From JAHBNG01 sp039028975 (GTDB taxonomy: Bacteria > Chloroflexota > Anaerolineae > Caldilineales > Caldilineaceae), in NCBI GenBank assembly GCA_039028975.1, contig JBCCHB010000108.1, forward strand, positions 1-59,464: a stretch of DNA of 59,464 bases, given 5' to 3'. The notes under the pieces were generated by a model. That model had not been told where the DNA came from. It worked only from the letters and a program-made list of their open reading frames with translations, and made no database searches. Shown one piece after another: positions 17,801-26,349 of the stretch. Position 1 is the stretch's first letter, and the number at the start of each line of letters is the position of its first letter. Made by a program: the position numbers and the translations under genes.

Positions 17801-20800
17801 GTTAGATCGTCAAAGATGAACTCAGTATTGTTAATGTCATAGACGTCCCCCATGGCGCTGCCTAGGCAGGTATTGACCGTGGTCAGCACTTCGGCCCCAT
17901 CAAAGGATTCCAAGCCGAGATAGGTATCTTCCAGATAGAGCAGGTAGTGACCCAACTCATGGGCCAAGATGACAGGCCAATCCACACCCAAGCTCTGGCC
18001 AGGATTGCCATATCTGTTCCATGTAGATCCCATATGTACCTGGCCAATATCATAACCGATGTCACTCAATTCGGGGATGATGTGTACTGTTTCGGTAATC
18101 ACCACCCCGCCAATGGTGGCGTACGGGCGTAATCGATTGGTTGCATGGACATTGATGTGGCTAAAAGACCAGCGGTCAGCATTTTGATAGACCCACACAT
18201 CCCCTAGGGCAACTTGCCCATCGGTAAAATCATACAGGAACTCGGATGCCTGCCGAATATCGAAGTCAAGCTGCTCTAAATAGGTAGCATCGTTAGATAC
18301 GTCCCATTCCAAGGTGATATCCAAATCAAAGAGCATTAGGGGATTATTGGCGCTCACTTGGAGAGTCTGTACGCCAGCTGCAGTCACAGTATGGGCGGTC
18401 AGCCCCGTTTCTGTTGGGGTGCCGTTGGTGTGGTACAAGGAGAGGGCATCCCCATAGCGCTCGGTTTCCTCTTCTGATAGCTCAATGGGTGCCAGGGCCA
18501 GGAGCTCATCACCCAAGCCTATCTGTCCCCTGCCAGTGAGATAGCCATTTGGGTTGGTGCTGAAGGCCAAACCTGTAGCCGTATCACCTAGAAGCTGGCC
18601 ACCCGCCGCCGCTCCAGAAGGCAGACGGTAAACGATTGCATCCGTCACTGGCTCGGTTCCGTTGAGCACCCGGACTTGGGTACCCTGTACACGCAAGGGC
18701 AAGGTACGGGCCGAGATGTAAGCACATTGAACAGGGCCAGGTGCCTGGTCGGTATATTGATAGGTCCCACTGTTCGTGGAGGGAGCCTGTATTGGTAGTT
18801 CAAAGCGCAACACTACATTGTCTGATTCACCGAAGAAACCACTAGCTAGGGTATCCCAGTTGAAGACGTAGCTACCAGGTAGTGTTGTGGTCGGCGGCAA
18901 TGTAGCCCCCACTGCGGGAAACCACTCACCGCCGCCGTTGAGTGAGTATGAAACCTGGAGCTGCCCTAGTGGTTTAGCTGTTGAACTGGTAACCGTATAC
19001 GCCACAGGGAGAATGGCATCGTTAATCCGTAATGCGGCTGAACCATACCCAGCTGCGGGTGTCGTGCCTGGATGAACGATCGAGATATTGGGCAGCTTAG
19101 TGGGGAAGTTTATCTCATCTTGGATGGTATTTTCAACGACGCGTGGGTTTCCGTTTGCGCCCACCAAGGCCACATCCAGGTCGCCGTCATTGTCCCAGTC
19201 GCCCCAGGCGCTACCATTGTTATTGAAATTATTATTTCGGTGAGCGATTCCCATCTCACCGCTTTCGTTTTCATGCACGTTGAGGCCACGTAGGAGATCC
19301 AGGTCGCCATCACCATCCCAATCCCCCCATGAAAGAGAAAAGGCCATTTCCAGAATGGCCGCTTGCCATCCCAGTCCATTGCCCGGGTCCAACGTTAGAG
19401 TTCCATTCTCATTTTCAAAGATACGAGTCGAGCCTTGGGGGCTATCTATGCGAGCTTGAGCCGCGGCCAGATCGAGATCACCATCTGCATCATAGTCTGC
19501 CCAGGCAATGTCAGAAACATCAATCGTATCAATCTGCTGCCAGCCTAGAGCATTCTCTAGGTCAAGCTGGAGCGTATTGTCATGGTATTCATATAAAAGG
19601 ATCCCAGCTGTATGGGCAACAGCTAAATCCAGATCGCCATCATTGTCCCAGTCACCCCAGGCCACTTGCTTGGTTTGAACCGTTTCCGGTGCCTCCCAGC
19701 CTAACCCATTTGCCGTGTCAAGAGCCAATGTGCCGCCTTCATTTTCATAAACACGGTCCGCTCCATCTCCACTGCCAATGGCTAAATCTAAGTCGCCATC
19801 ATTATCCCAATCTCCCCAGGATAAGCTAGAAGGCTTGGGCGGTGCAGCCGATTGCCAGCCCATCCCGCTACCTGTATCTAGCTGGAGTGTTCCCTCATGG
19901 TTCTCATAGACCACCAAAGGGTCGCTGCCACTATTGACGGCGGCTAGATCGAGGTCGCCATCGCCATCCCAATCCCCCCAGGCAACCTGGCGCATTTCAT
20001 AGCTATCCGGTGACTCCCAGCCCTCGGTTGCGGAGAAGGTCAGCGTGCCATTTACATTTTCATACACGCGCCGACTGGCGGCTAAATCCAGATCGCCATC
20101 GTCGTCCCAGTCTCCCCAGGCTACGCTAGATGCAGGCGTGTCTCCTAGCCAGCCAAAGCCCTCACTTGGCTCGTACCGTAGCCCACCGCCATCGTTGATA
20201 TAGACCAAATTCGTTGTGGCAAAGCTTGCTGTCGCCAAATCTAAATCGCCATCATTGTCTATGTCTCCCCAGGCTACGTCGTTAAATGAGAACTTCTGTT
20301 CAGAACGCCAGCCAAAGCCTCCACCAGGATCCGATTTGAGGGTTCCATCATCATTTTCATAGATCCATGAGCCTTCTCCCAAGAGCCCTGCTGTCGCCAA
20401 GTCCAGATCGCCATCGCCATCCCAATCACCCCATTCAACATCAACCACAAGGATATATGATGGAAATGGATCGTCGGCGTTTAAGGGAGACGATTCCCAC
20501 CCGACTCCGTTATCCGGATCAAAGTTGAGCGTTCCGCCATCATTAACAAAGACCCGGCTTGAGTCAGTCACATTACTTGCCACAGCGAGATCCAGGTCAC
20601 CGTCGCCATCCCAATCCCCCCATGCTACGTCGAATGAGGAGGTCGCCTCCGGAGACTGCCAGCCAAAGCCATTGACAACATCTAATTTTAAATCTGTCCC
20701 ATCATACTCATATACTTTGTCTTCACTGCTGTCATTGGCCACAGCCAGATCGAGATCGCCATCATTATCCCAATCCCCCCATGCAACGCTCGTTGTCCCT

Positions 20801-21420
20801 TGCGTCGTAGGGGCTAACCAGCCAAACCCGTTGTCTGGGTCAAGTTGTAGCAAGCCGCCATCATTTTCATAGACAGCATTTAGATCGGGATCACCACCTA
20901 CACTTCTATTTCCGACGGCTAGATCCAGGTCGCCATCGCCATCCCAATCACCCCAGGCCACGCTTTGGGTCCGATCTCCGTCGGGATCATCATTGGCCGA
21001 CAAGATCTGGGCTAGGAAAAAGGTATCTCCAGAATTTTCATAAATAACGTTAAAGTCATTATTGTTTCCAATAGCCAAATCCAGATCGCCATCGCCGTCC
21101 CAATCTCCCCAATCGAGGCTGGTCGTTTGGCTCTCTTCAGCAGATTGCCACCCTAAAAGATTGGTCGGAGCTAGCTGCAGAATACCGTTTACGTTTTCAT
21201 AGATCCGAACGGGGGCGTTCTTGTTACCAACAGCCAAATCCAGGTCACCGTCTGCATCCATGTCTCCCCAGGCCACGCTTTGGGATTCGGCAATTGCAGT
21301 ACCTACCTGTAAGTAGGTCTCACCCAGATCCGCTAGTACGGGTTGCGATAGCAGCAATAGGGCAAAGAGTGGAGACAGTACTATCTGAATAAAGAGACGA
21401 ACAGATGAATGATGATACAT
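14884..21420 (-). CDS. giant secreted FG-GAP repeat protein with HELGH metalloprotease-like motif
   Basis: Exported protein of 2178 residues. A signal peptide spans about 1-30 (hydrophobic core, ending near Ala). Fourteen FG-GAP/VCBS-type repeats with WGDWDGDGDLDL calcium-binding loops fill about 45-780 and should form beta-propellers. A central region holds HELGH (H1154) followed by YLLYLEDTY, a zincin-type zinc motif. Seven SERGGGG units form a flexible linker near 1463-1511. An IPT/TIG-like domain (about 1645-1730), a beta-sandwich resembling MAM or immune-inhibitor domains, and a C-terminal propeller-like region follow. The last residues (NLYVPLLIYD) resemble the tails of Chloroflexota exoproteins. 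A Shine-Dalgarno AAAGGA precedes the ATG. Its role next to synthases is unknown; surface protease or adhesin is an inference. Confidence 0.88.
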   Translation of the reverse strand: MYHHSSVRLFIQIVLSPLFALLLLSQPVLADLGETYLQVGTAIAESQSVAWGDMDADGDLDLAVGNKNAPVRIYENVNGILQLAPTNLLGWQSAEESQTTSLDWGDWDGDGDLDLAIGNNNDFNVIYENSGDTFFLAQILSANDDPDGDRTQSVAWGDWDGDGDLDLAVGNRSVGGDPDLNAVYENDGGLLQLDPDNGFGWLAPTTQGTTSVAWGDWDNDGDLDLAVANDSSEDKVYEYDGTDLKLDVVNGFGWQSPEATSSFDVAWGDWDGDGDLDLAVASNVTDSSRVFVNDGGTLNFDPDNGVGWESSPLNADDPFPSYILVVDVEWGDWDGDGDLDLATAGLLGEGSWIYENDDGTLKSDPGGGFGWRSEQKFSFNDVAWGDIDNDGDLDLATASFATTNLVYINDGGGLRYEPSEGFGWLGDTPASSVAWGDWDDDGDLDLAASRRVYENVNGTLTFSATEGWESPDSYEMRQVAWGDWDGDGDLDLAAVNSGSDPLVVYENHEGTLQLDTGSGMGWQSAAPPKPSSLSWGDWDNDGDLDLAIGSGDGADRVYENEGGTLALDTANGLGWEAPETVQTKQVAWGDWDNDGDLDLAVAHTAGILLYEYHDNTLQLDLENALGWQQIDTIDVSDIAWADYDADGDLDLAAAQARIDSPQGSTRIFENENGTLTLDPGNGLGWQAAILEMAFSLSWGDWDGDGDLDLLRGLNVHENESGEMGIAHRNNNFNNNGSAWGDWDNDGDLDVALVGANGNPRVVENTIQDEINFPTKLPNISIVHPGTTPAAGYGSAALRINDAILPVAYTVTSSTAKPLGQLQVSYSLNGGGEWFPAVGATLPPTTTLPGSYVFNWDTLASGFFGESDNVVLRFELPIQAPSTNSGTYQYTDQAPGPVQCAYISARTLPLRVQGTQVRVLNGTEPVTDAIVYRLPSGAAAGGQLLGDTATGLAFSTNPNGYLTGRGQIGLGDELLALAPIELSEEETERYGDALSLYHTNGTPTETGLTAHTVTAAGVQTLQVSANNPLMLFDLDITLEWDVSNDATYLEQLDFDIRQASEFLYDFTDGQVALGDVWVYQNADRWSFSHINVHATNRLRPYATIGGVVITETVHIIPELSDIGYDIGQVHMGSTWNRYGNPGQSLGVDWPVILAHELGHYLLYLEDTYLGLESFDGAEVLTTVNTCLGSAMGDVYDINNTEFIFDDLTWLNTCNSTLAQQELERDEWEIMRSWYPWLQVPSAINQGPSLMPYELTTISVFNPLTPTNVLVDPTFSLDYANSEVGTSEARAFLLRNTDNEIGTPVTTDDYEYMYDLGSPTGGQNRMLARGAQPGDRLCVFDQARNQYGCEIITLGDERLTLEQDSTWTPVIRISPINSTTFTVEVDGLAAGLSLKARLYPEFGKAFPITDGFSYNNGLYSTNIALDYAALNGNLQLWVDEGPDSEPYANPRRETVVTYRIGGNPGSERGGGGSERGGGGSERGGGGSERGGGGSERGGGGSERGGGGSERGGGGNVLGEGGAPAVSPDGQMVYFDRNFDLAVGEFYTIQDMAGLPSLPDDKVAIGRGYNLFATGFSVTNPLTGSVSFQYQGTDVLVEERSEEELGIHFWDGTQWLALNTRVDTTFNLASARSQGPGIYALLAGITRPEITAVAPASATNDGETTLIIQGGYFLSPVEITLAGPTSTFTLSLQSLDSTTITATVPTGLPAREYRVQVGNANQPGGSAASLTPGTFALYDPAQACFYDFFESGLGHWQAEGDWNIVIMPDGNRAMTDSPSGPYKNAEDYGVGVSNFTTYLTSNPFSLDSCPSPVLSFNHDYALATVGIEQDFGRVEISADAGVSWTGLLTITDGVNDVNSASLYDQPSTEWANGHWRNVQIDLSEYADTVQLRFSLEVNDDSISSKGWVIDDLLVTDIQNLSCQLYGAFDRDGDSQLFRIRPEISSIGLLGDVANNAGIRAMDVDPITGNFYAVQSRKNLDRVSELYRLNPVSGALTLIGDILTQTGQKFKGVESLTFDSSGGLWGFATTGSEQRMGLIQIDPSTGIAALVYQNNKRVRGMAWSPDDSTLWLTVNQKLFSYTATGNSLAEEYEFVALPGKIRGLDMKTDGRLVTAIQNLGMLTLYILDPTTGQVEIGDSFAVSGLGKAESLIWPEGCGESVIRGNLLLPSTSNLYVPLLIYD
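16888..17034. repeat. seven 21-base repeats encoding SERGGGG
   Basis: Seven tandem imperfect 21-base units encode a Ser-Glu-Arg-Gly4 heptapeptide array in the FG-GAP protein. The units vary mostly at third codon positions (CTC/TTC and CCA/CCG alternations). That suggests selection on the peptide or age rather than very recent slippage. Confidence 0.85.
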
Positions 21421-21493
21421 CGTTTCGAAAAATTCCTTTCCGATGGTCTTTGGTTATGATAAATGGAAATAGTGGTAAAGTCACGCACAATCT

Positions 21494-22027
21494 CTACTTC
21501 AAACAAACTTTGATCTCCTCTGTAAACAACTTCACATGCGGTTGATACATCATTGTCGTGTGCGACCCAGGTACTTCATGCATTGTCACAACGCCAAACT
21601 GCGACCAGCCATCAATCACCCCCTTCTTCCCTTCTTCGCTGCGTGGCTGGCCGTCATCATCCTCAGTTGCCACAAAGAGATGGATAGGCAAAAGAGCAAA
21701 ATCAGCAGGAAGATAATCTGTGGCATGAGCGACTCCATAGCATAAAAGGGGCCGCTCTGTCCCCATCGTCTGCGCCAGCGTGTGGAGGTAGAGTGGGCTA
21801 CCCCCCTGCACCGGGTAGACAAATCAAGGGTGCGTCTGTGCCTTTGGGTTGCAGTCGAATCAAGGTAGTCGGTTCGGTGGCGGGTCGGTCTAGCGACAGC
21901 GACTGCTGCATATGCGCCGCCATCGTCGCTACCGTTGGGTTGGCAAAGAGTTCGCGCAGTGGAAGTTGTTGCACCACTGGCTGGAGCTTTGCCATAAGCT
22001 GCACTGCCAGCAAGGAATGTCCACCGA
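21494..22027 (-). pseudogene. broken PCP-TE tail of an NRPS (copy A)
   Basis: Downstream of the ATPase stop, and in the same frame, translation reads FGGHSLLAVQ and continues through a carrier domain into the start of a thioesterase (CLPGAGG). It then stops at a run of six G on the coding strand (plus strand 21801-21806). One base out of frame the TE continues (GGSPLYLHTLAQTMG, LLCYG) and then jumps to the C-terminal part with the catalytic His region (VPGSHTTMMYQPHV). The middle with the GxSxG serine is missing. There is thus one frameshift, one internal deletion and no 5' part: a non-functional relic. It is homologous to copy B at 23,794-24,340. Confidence 0.85.
21728..22027. repeat. direct repeat, left copy (PCP-TE relic)
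   Basis: This 300-base segment is repeated in the same orientation at 23794-24096 (303 bases). The last 82 bases (21728-21809 versus 23794-23875) are identical by eye, including the frameshifting six-base C run. About 44 bases at the other end differ by one base. The middle is clearly diverged. The two copies bracket the ATPase gene. Confidence 0.85.
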
Positions 22028-22028
22028 A

Positions 22029-23606
22029 CTATTCTGCGCTAATCACAATCGGATATTGTCGCAGCGTCTTCCCCATCAGATCAACTTCAAAGGGCTGGTT
22101 ATCGGGTCTTTCCAAATCAGCCGAAACATCTTTTTCGCTAAAGAGAACAATGTAGCCCTTGTCTAGGCTGGCGGCATTAAGATAGCCAATCAGTTGCATC
22201 TGCCCATCTTCAAAGCGTTTCTTGCCATACCAAACCTTAGTTTCGATGATGAAACGCGTCCCATGATAGACGACGACCAAATCCATTTCACCGGCTGAGT
22301 TGATTGACTCCAGTGCGACATAACCACCGATGCTATCCAACGCCGCCGTAAGATAACTCAGCAGCAAGTATTGTCCCCCAATCTCCAGTGGTCGATAGGT
22401 CTGCTTGCTGCGGAGCAGTTGGATGCCATGTTCCTCCATCATACGCTTGAAGCTATCCATCAACCCATCCATGTTGAGGACGTCGTCAACGATGTAACGA
22501 TGACGAAAACTGCCATGCACAGGTGAACCGGTGGGAACATCACCATTCGAGGGGGAGAAGGTCAGAATGAGCATCTTGCGATAAATGGGGTTGGCGATAG
22601 CAGCGGTTAAGACACCTTGTGCGCGCATCTTGCGCAGAATCCCATACATCAACAGTTCTTGTGTGACAGGTTCGCGGAAATTGGAGCGTTTTTCATCATA
22701 GAAGAGAATTGGTAGCAGTCTTGTGCGGTGGGGTAAGGCTTTAGAGGTAATTGAGGCAAAGTGCGTATTATTTTCAGCCAGCAGATCAATCATGGCCTGC
22801 TCCATGTGGCTAGGCAGAATTGGCTGGCAGCGGTCGGGTACAACGTCGCTTGTTAATATCTGAGCAAGGCGATTAACCAAAAAGGGTTGCCCCTGTGATT
22901 CTCGGTAAATTTCATCAATAGTTTTCTTGGTAAATGACTGACCTGTTTCGGCTGTGTATTGATCCAAAAGCATGGTTGTCTCTTCATAGGTAAAATAAGG
23001 GACTTCGTATTGGTCGGCAATGTTGAATGGCGATTGTGTCCCACCCAATAGTGCCGGAATATTACGGACGCCAACTAGAATAATACTTTGTAACACATAA
23101 CGTGTTGGCTCATGGCGGTGTAGATACATGTCACGGAATGCACCCAGCATCGGTTCTGCCAATTCTGCTCTAGCAGCATCAAACTCGTCGATAATGAGCA
23201 TACCTCGTCTGTTTAATATGGTTCCTATCTGACGAATCCACGCCATAAATCCGCCATGATCTTCAAGTGACTGTGGTTTGGGCAAATCGTCATGATCGAC
23301 TAAGTTATTTAAGACAGGAACGTTTCTATCTGTTAGAATTGATGCCAACTCCTCATAGAACCGAGTTTGACCATATCCGCGTAGCCCTTCAAAACTGAGT
23401 AGAATGCCAAAATAGTCACCTGTCTCCTCTAACTCAGCAATTACCTCACGAAAAATGGTCGTTTTTCCAGTTTGACGTGCTGCATTTAAGGTGAAATAGC
23501 GACCCTTTTCTATTTTGTCGCGCACAGCCTGCTTGACGGCAATTCGGTCGATGTGATAGTGAATATCAGGATAAACGGGACCAAAGATATTGAACTCGCG
23601 TTGCAT
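22029..23606 (-). CDS. AAA-like ATPase fused to a PD-(D/E)XK nuclease-like domain
   Basis: Protein of 525 residues. The N-terminal P-loop domain has AARQTGKTT (K48) and a Walker B of GMLIIDEFD (D140-E141). The C-terminal domain has the spacing of a PD-(D/E)XK fold, with GEMDLVV followed by FIIETKVW (about 445-465). This matches the family of standalone AAA-ATPase/PDDEXK proteins, often present in many copies in Chloroflexota and Bacteroidetes genomes and of unknown function. Its stop codon is followed directly and in frame by the PCP relic sequence, and a second PCP-TE relic lies upstream, so it appears to have been inserted into, or duplicated with, NRPS debris. Start chosen at the first Met, before the conserved FNIFGPV segment. 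Confidence 0.85.
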   Translation of the reverse strand: MQREFNIFGPVYPDIHYHIDRIAVKQAVRDKIEKGRYFTLNAARQTGKTTIFREVIAELEETGDYFGILLSFEGLRGYGQTRFYEELASILTDRNVPVLNNLVDHDDLPKPQSLEDHGGFMAWIRQIGTILNRRGMLIIDEFDAARAELAEPMLGAFRDMYLHRHEPTRYVLQSIILVGVRNIPALLGGTQSPFNIADQYEVPYFTYEETTMLLDQYTAETGQSFTKKTIDEIYRESQGQPFLVNRLAQILTSDVVPDRCQPILPSHMEQAMIDLLAENNTHFASITSKALPHRTRLLPILFYDEKRSNFREPVTQELLMYGILRKMRAQGVLTAAIANPIYRKMLILTFSPSNGDVPTGSPVHGSFRHRYIVDDVLNMDGLMDSFKRMMEEHGIQLLRSKQTYRPLEIGGQYLLLSYLTAALDSIGGYVALESINSAGEMDLVVVYHGTRFIIETKVWYGKKRFEDGQMQLIGYLNAASLDKGYIVLFSEKDVSADLERPDNQPFEVDLMGKTLRQYPIVISAE

Positions 23607-23793
23607 TGTACCCCCTATGGGCTAGTTGCTCTCAGAACTGCTATGCTACAAATTGTGTTCATCTTAGCCCATTTTTGCAGGTTCTTCAAACGAGATTGCA
23701 AACCAAAGGGAACAATGCGTCCAACGAAGGCCATTCCATAGAATAAAGAAAGGCGTTTGTGACGCATCGCCCAGACGCAACGAGACAAGGGAA

Positions 23794-24096
23794 AGCGACT
23801 CCATAGCATAAAAGGGGCCGCTCTGTCCCCATCGTCTGCGCCAGCGTGTGGAGGTAGAGTGGGCTACCCCCCTGCGCCGGGCAGACAGACAAAAGATGGT
23901 TCTGACCCATGGGACTGCAGCGTGACCAGCGTTGTAGGTTCAGTCGCCCGTGCATTGGATGACGTTGACTGCTGGACATGGGCAGCCAACATGGCCACCG
24001 TAGGGCTGGCAAAAAGTGTACGTAGCGGAAGCTGTTGCTGAATCACAGGCTGAAGCTTTGCCATGAGCTGCACTGCCAGCAAGGAATGTCCACCGA
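23794..24096. repeat. direct repeat, right copy (PCP-TE relic)
   Basis: Partner of 21728-22027, with one extra codon. Recombination between the two copies would remove the ATPase gene and leave a single relic. Confidence 0.85.
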
Positions 24097-24340
24097 TTTC
24101 AAAGAAGTTATCGTGGATGCCACCGGGTAGACGCCTAATGTCTGTTCCCACACTTCCGTGATCTGCTGTTCTAGCAGGGTACGGGGCGGCTAATAGTTAC
24201 TGTGTCACGCTCCAGAGTAGGTTCTGGCAGCGCTCGACGGTCCAACTTTCCATTGGGCGTCAACGGCATAGCGTTCAAAAAGACAAAGGCCGATGGAATC
24301 ATGTAGTCGGGCAGTTGTTGGGCGAGGACGTTGCATAAAC
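23794..24340 (-). pseudogene. broken A-PCP-TE tail of an NRPS (copy B)
   Basis: Reading the minus strand from about 24,335 gives the end of an adenylation domain (LPDYMIPSAFVFLNAMPL, NGKLDRRALPEP), a frameshift, then carrier sequence (LLEQQITEVWEQTLGV), another shift, HDNFFEIGGHSLLAVQ, and the TE start (CLPGAGG). A third shift occurs at the same six-base C run as in copy A, then GGSPLYLHTLAQTMG and LLCYG, after which homology ends at about 23,794. The A-domain end is nearly identical in DNA to the corresponding part of A1 in the large NRPS. This is the relic of a termination module. Confidence 0.85.
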
Positions 24341-24391
24341 TTAATGATCTTTTCCCGCTATAACAGGGATTACCAACGGAAATTTGGTCGG

Positions 24392-24679
24392 TTATTGATG
24401 ATGTGGGAGGAGGTCTGGTGCTTCTTGGGTGATCTTTTCCCGCAGCCAGTCGCGGATGAGAAGCTGGTAGGGAACGCCACGACTCTCGGCGAGATTCTCG
24501 ATGGCACCAACGATATCCGAATGAAGTCGTAGTTCTAGTGGTCGAGTCGCAAACGAGGTAGGAATCAGCTCAAAGTCGATCTCTATTTCTTCTATATCAT
24601 CGATGTAGTCAGCGGTGTCATGGGTGTCGAACCAGGCGATCAACTCTTCCTCAGTTTTGAATTCTGGCAGTTTTGGCAT
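24392..24679 (-). CDS. CopG-family (BrnA-like) antitoxin
   Basis: Protein of 95 residues. The N-terminal acidic part (FKTEEELIAWFDTHDTADYI) and the C-terminal ribbon-helix-helix-like part (RPLELRLHSDIV, GVPYQLLIRDWLREKI) match the CopG antitoxin family that pairs with BrnT-type toxins. It should bind and neutralise the toxin encoded 117 bases upstream and repress the shared promoter; that is inferred from the family. Complete in length. Confidence 0.82.
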   Translation of the reverse strand: MPKLPEFKTEEELIAWFDTHDTADYIDDIEEIEIDFELIPTSFATRPLELRLHSDIVGAIENLAESRGVPYQLLIRDWLREKITQEAPDLLPHHQ

Positions 24680-24796
24680 GGTCTTATCTTGTTCGGAAAC
24701 GACGTTTTTCTTTCGGTGTCATAGGAATCGGAATTAAATAACTTGTGCATAAGATCTCTCAATCCTTCGAGATGACATGCCTAACTTATTTAATGC

Positions 24797-25030
24797 TCAT
24801 TCCATATCGCGGGCGGTCACAACTCGGATGCGCTGATTCTCCTTGGGGGCGTAGACCACCATTAAGTAACGCCCCCCATCGGTTTGTCCGTAGACAACAT
24901 ATTTACCCTGACCAACCTTGCGGGCATTGCGGGCATAGAGCAGAACCGATTCAGCTTCATGGGGCTCGACACCGTGATCAGCCATATGGTCAATGTTGTC
25001 GTCGTCCCACCAGAAACGGTATCGATTCAC
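24797..25030 (-). CDS. brnT: BrnT-family toxin
   Basis: Protein of 77 residues with the family pattern: WDDDNIDHMADHGV, an EAE segment, KYVVYGQTDGGRYLMVVY and a C-terminal RIRVVTARDME. BrnT toxins are RelE-like ribonucleases. Toxin first and antitoxin second on the same strand is the usual BrnT/BrnA order. The pair sits in a stretch of gene debris, consistent with a mobile or persistence-selected module. Confidence 0.82.
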   Translation of the reverse strand: MNRYRFWWDDDNIDHMADHGVEPHEAESVLLYARNARKVGQGKYVVYGQTDGGRYLMVVYAPKENQRIRVVTARDME

Positions 25031-25502
25031 AATTTTGTCCTTGTCATTGATGAATAGGTGGACGTAAACATTGTATACAGTATATTACAGGTCGTGCAGC
25101 AAGTCAATGGATAAAAACATGCTGTAGATATCAAGAATAAGATTTTCCAGCCGTCCCCTGAGCCTCTGAGGGCGCAATCCCATTTTTACGGTCGGGCTGA
25201 TTTTGCGATGATTTCACCCGGTTTAGAGCGCATTTCGTCTCGAAAATGGTGCTAAATTGGCGATTTTCAGCCCTATTTTGCCGAAACCGTTTTTTTGGGA
25301 TTGCGCCCGCCTCTGATGTCCTGAGCCGGGTGCCCCTAGTATCGTGCCTTTGCGAGCAGGCACGAGAGAACCTTGAGAGCGAAGGGTCAAAAAGAAAGGG
25401 CGGGAAATCTTTTTTGAAAACCTACAACGACGCAATTGCAGCCCGCAACTGATCCGCCAAAACCACCACATGGGGCTACAAGATCGCCTGTCCGCGTCCT
25501 AC
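25031..25502. other. intergenic region holding a MITE-like element
   Basis: No gene is supported here. The region upstream of the toxin probably holds its promoter, but no clear hexamers stand out. The main content is the 139-base element at 25170-25308. The rest (25317-25502) is A-rich unassigned sequence running into the thioesterase relic. Confidence 0.5.
25170..25308. mobile_element. MITE-like element with terminal inverted repeats and 8-base target duplication
   Basis: A 139-base element starts with GGGCGCAATCCCA (25170-25182) and ends with its exact complement (25296-25308). Weaker complementarity extends inward over about 23 bases and beyond (ACGGT, GGGCTGA blocks). It is flanked by a perfect 8-base direct repeat, GCCTCTGA, at 25162-25169 and 25309-25316. 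It carries no transposase. An 8-base duplication is seen in several IS families; I do not assign one. Confidence 0.82.
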
Positions 25503-26130
25503 CTATTTCCCTTCCAAGAGTGACTGCAACGTTGCACTTAACGCCTCAACATGTGGTTCCACGATCATGGACATATGGGTACCAGGTGACAGAATCACAT
25601 CAACAGACCCCTTGGCGTAGCGGCTCCAGCCCCACGTAGGGTCTTGTCGTTGTTGTGCATGTGAGTCATCGCTGTTCTGATTGTCACTGTCCTGATTATC
25701 ACTGTCCTGACTATCTCCCCCTTCCTCAGCACAGATGAGTGTAATCGGCACAGGCATGACCTGACTGGGCTGATAGGTCATCTGCGCATTGGTCTTGAAG
25801 ACGTCCATCAACCCACGAAATTGCTGCATGGGTGTGTTCTTGGGGAAGAGTTGGAACCGCTCTAGCTCTTCTTTAAAGCGCAGAAGCTGCGTTTCGGCAT
25901 CAAGTGGCTCTAGCAACTCGACGGTTAGACTGGGTTTATAGCCGTAAGCGTCCCCCAAGGACTCTGCCAACTCGACATAGTATTCAACATCGCTCTCTAC
26001 GCTTGTTTCGACATCTTCAACTATATCTTCAGCAACCTCGTTGGGTAACGGTGCGACTGTATCAAAAATGACAACCTGAGCCACTTCATGTCCCGCTTAC
26101 ACCAACTGTTGTGCCATCCAAAACCAGGAG
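25503..26130 (-). pseudogene. thioesterase relic lacking the nucleophile region
   Basis: An open frame of 193 codons (from 26084) encodes the second half of an NRPS-type thioesterase: VVIFDTVAP, a long lid region, VPITLICAEE and the catalytic His segment SPGTHMSMIVEPHV. Upstream and in the same frame, translation gives FWMAQQLV, a TAA stop (26097-26099), then AGHEVAQVVIFD. A normal TE has this stretch just after GxSxG, so the serine region is gone and a stop has been acquired. A Ser/Asp/Gln repeat (about 25,660-25,720) interrupts the lid. It could still make a soluble fragment but not an active esterase. Confidence 0.8.
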
Positions 26131-26349
26131 TGGTGAAGTTTTGACTGATGTTGTTTTCAACTCTGGCAACGCATTCCCGATGCTTACAAATCCTCCATGC
26201 CTTTACGGTGATTTCTGGCGCGCTTATCAAGCCGTTCTGTCGGCAAAGAGAGTAGCGAGATCGCCCATGTTGAACGATGGAATCTGACTTTGCGACAACG
26301 CCTTGCTCGCTTTGTTCGCAAAACTCTTTCTTTTTCTAAGTCTAATTTC

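Noticed and set aside
25223..25471. Short open frame over the MITE-like element
   Set aside because: It spans the inverted repeat and both flanks, has no recognisable domain and is best explained as a chance frame.
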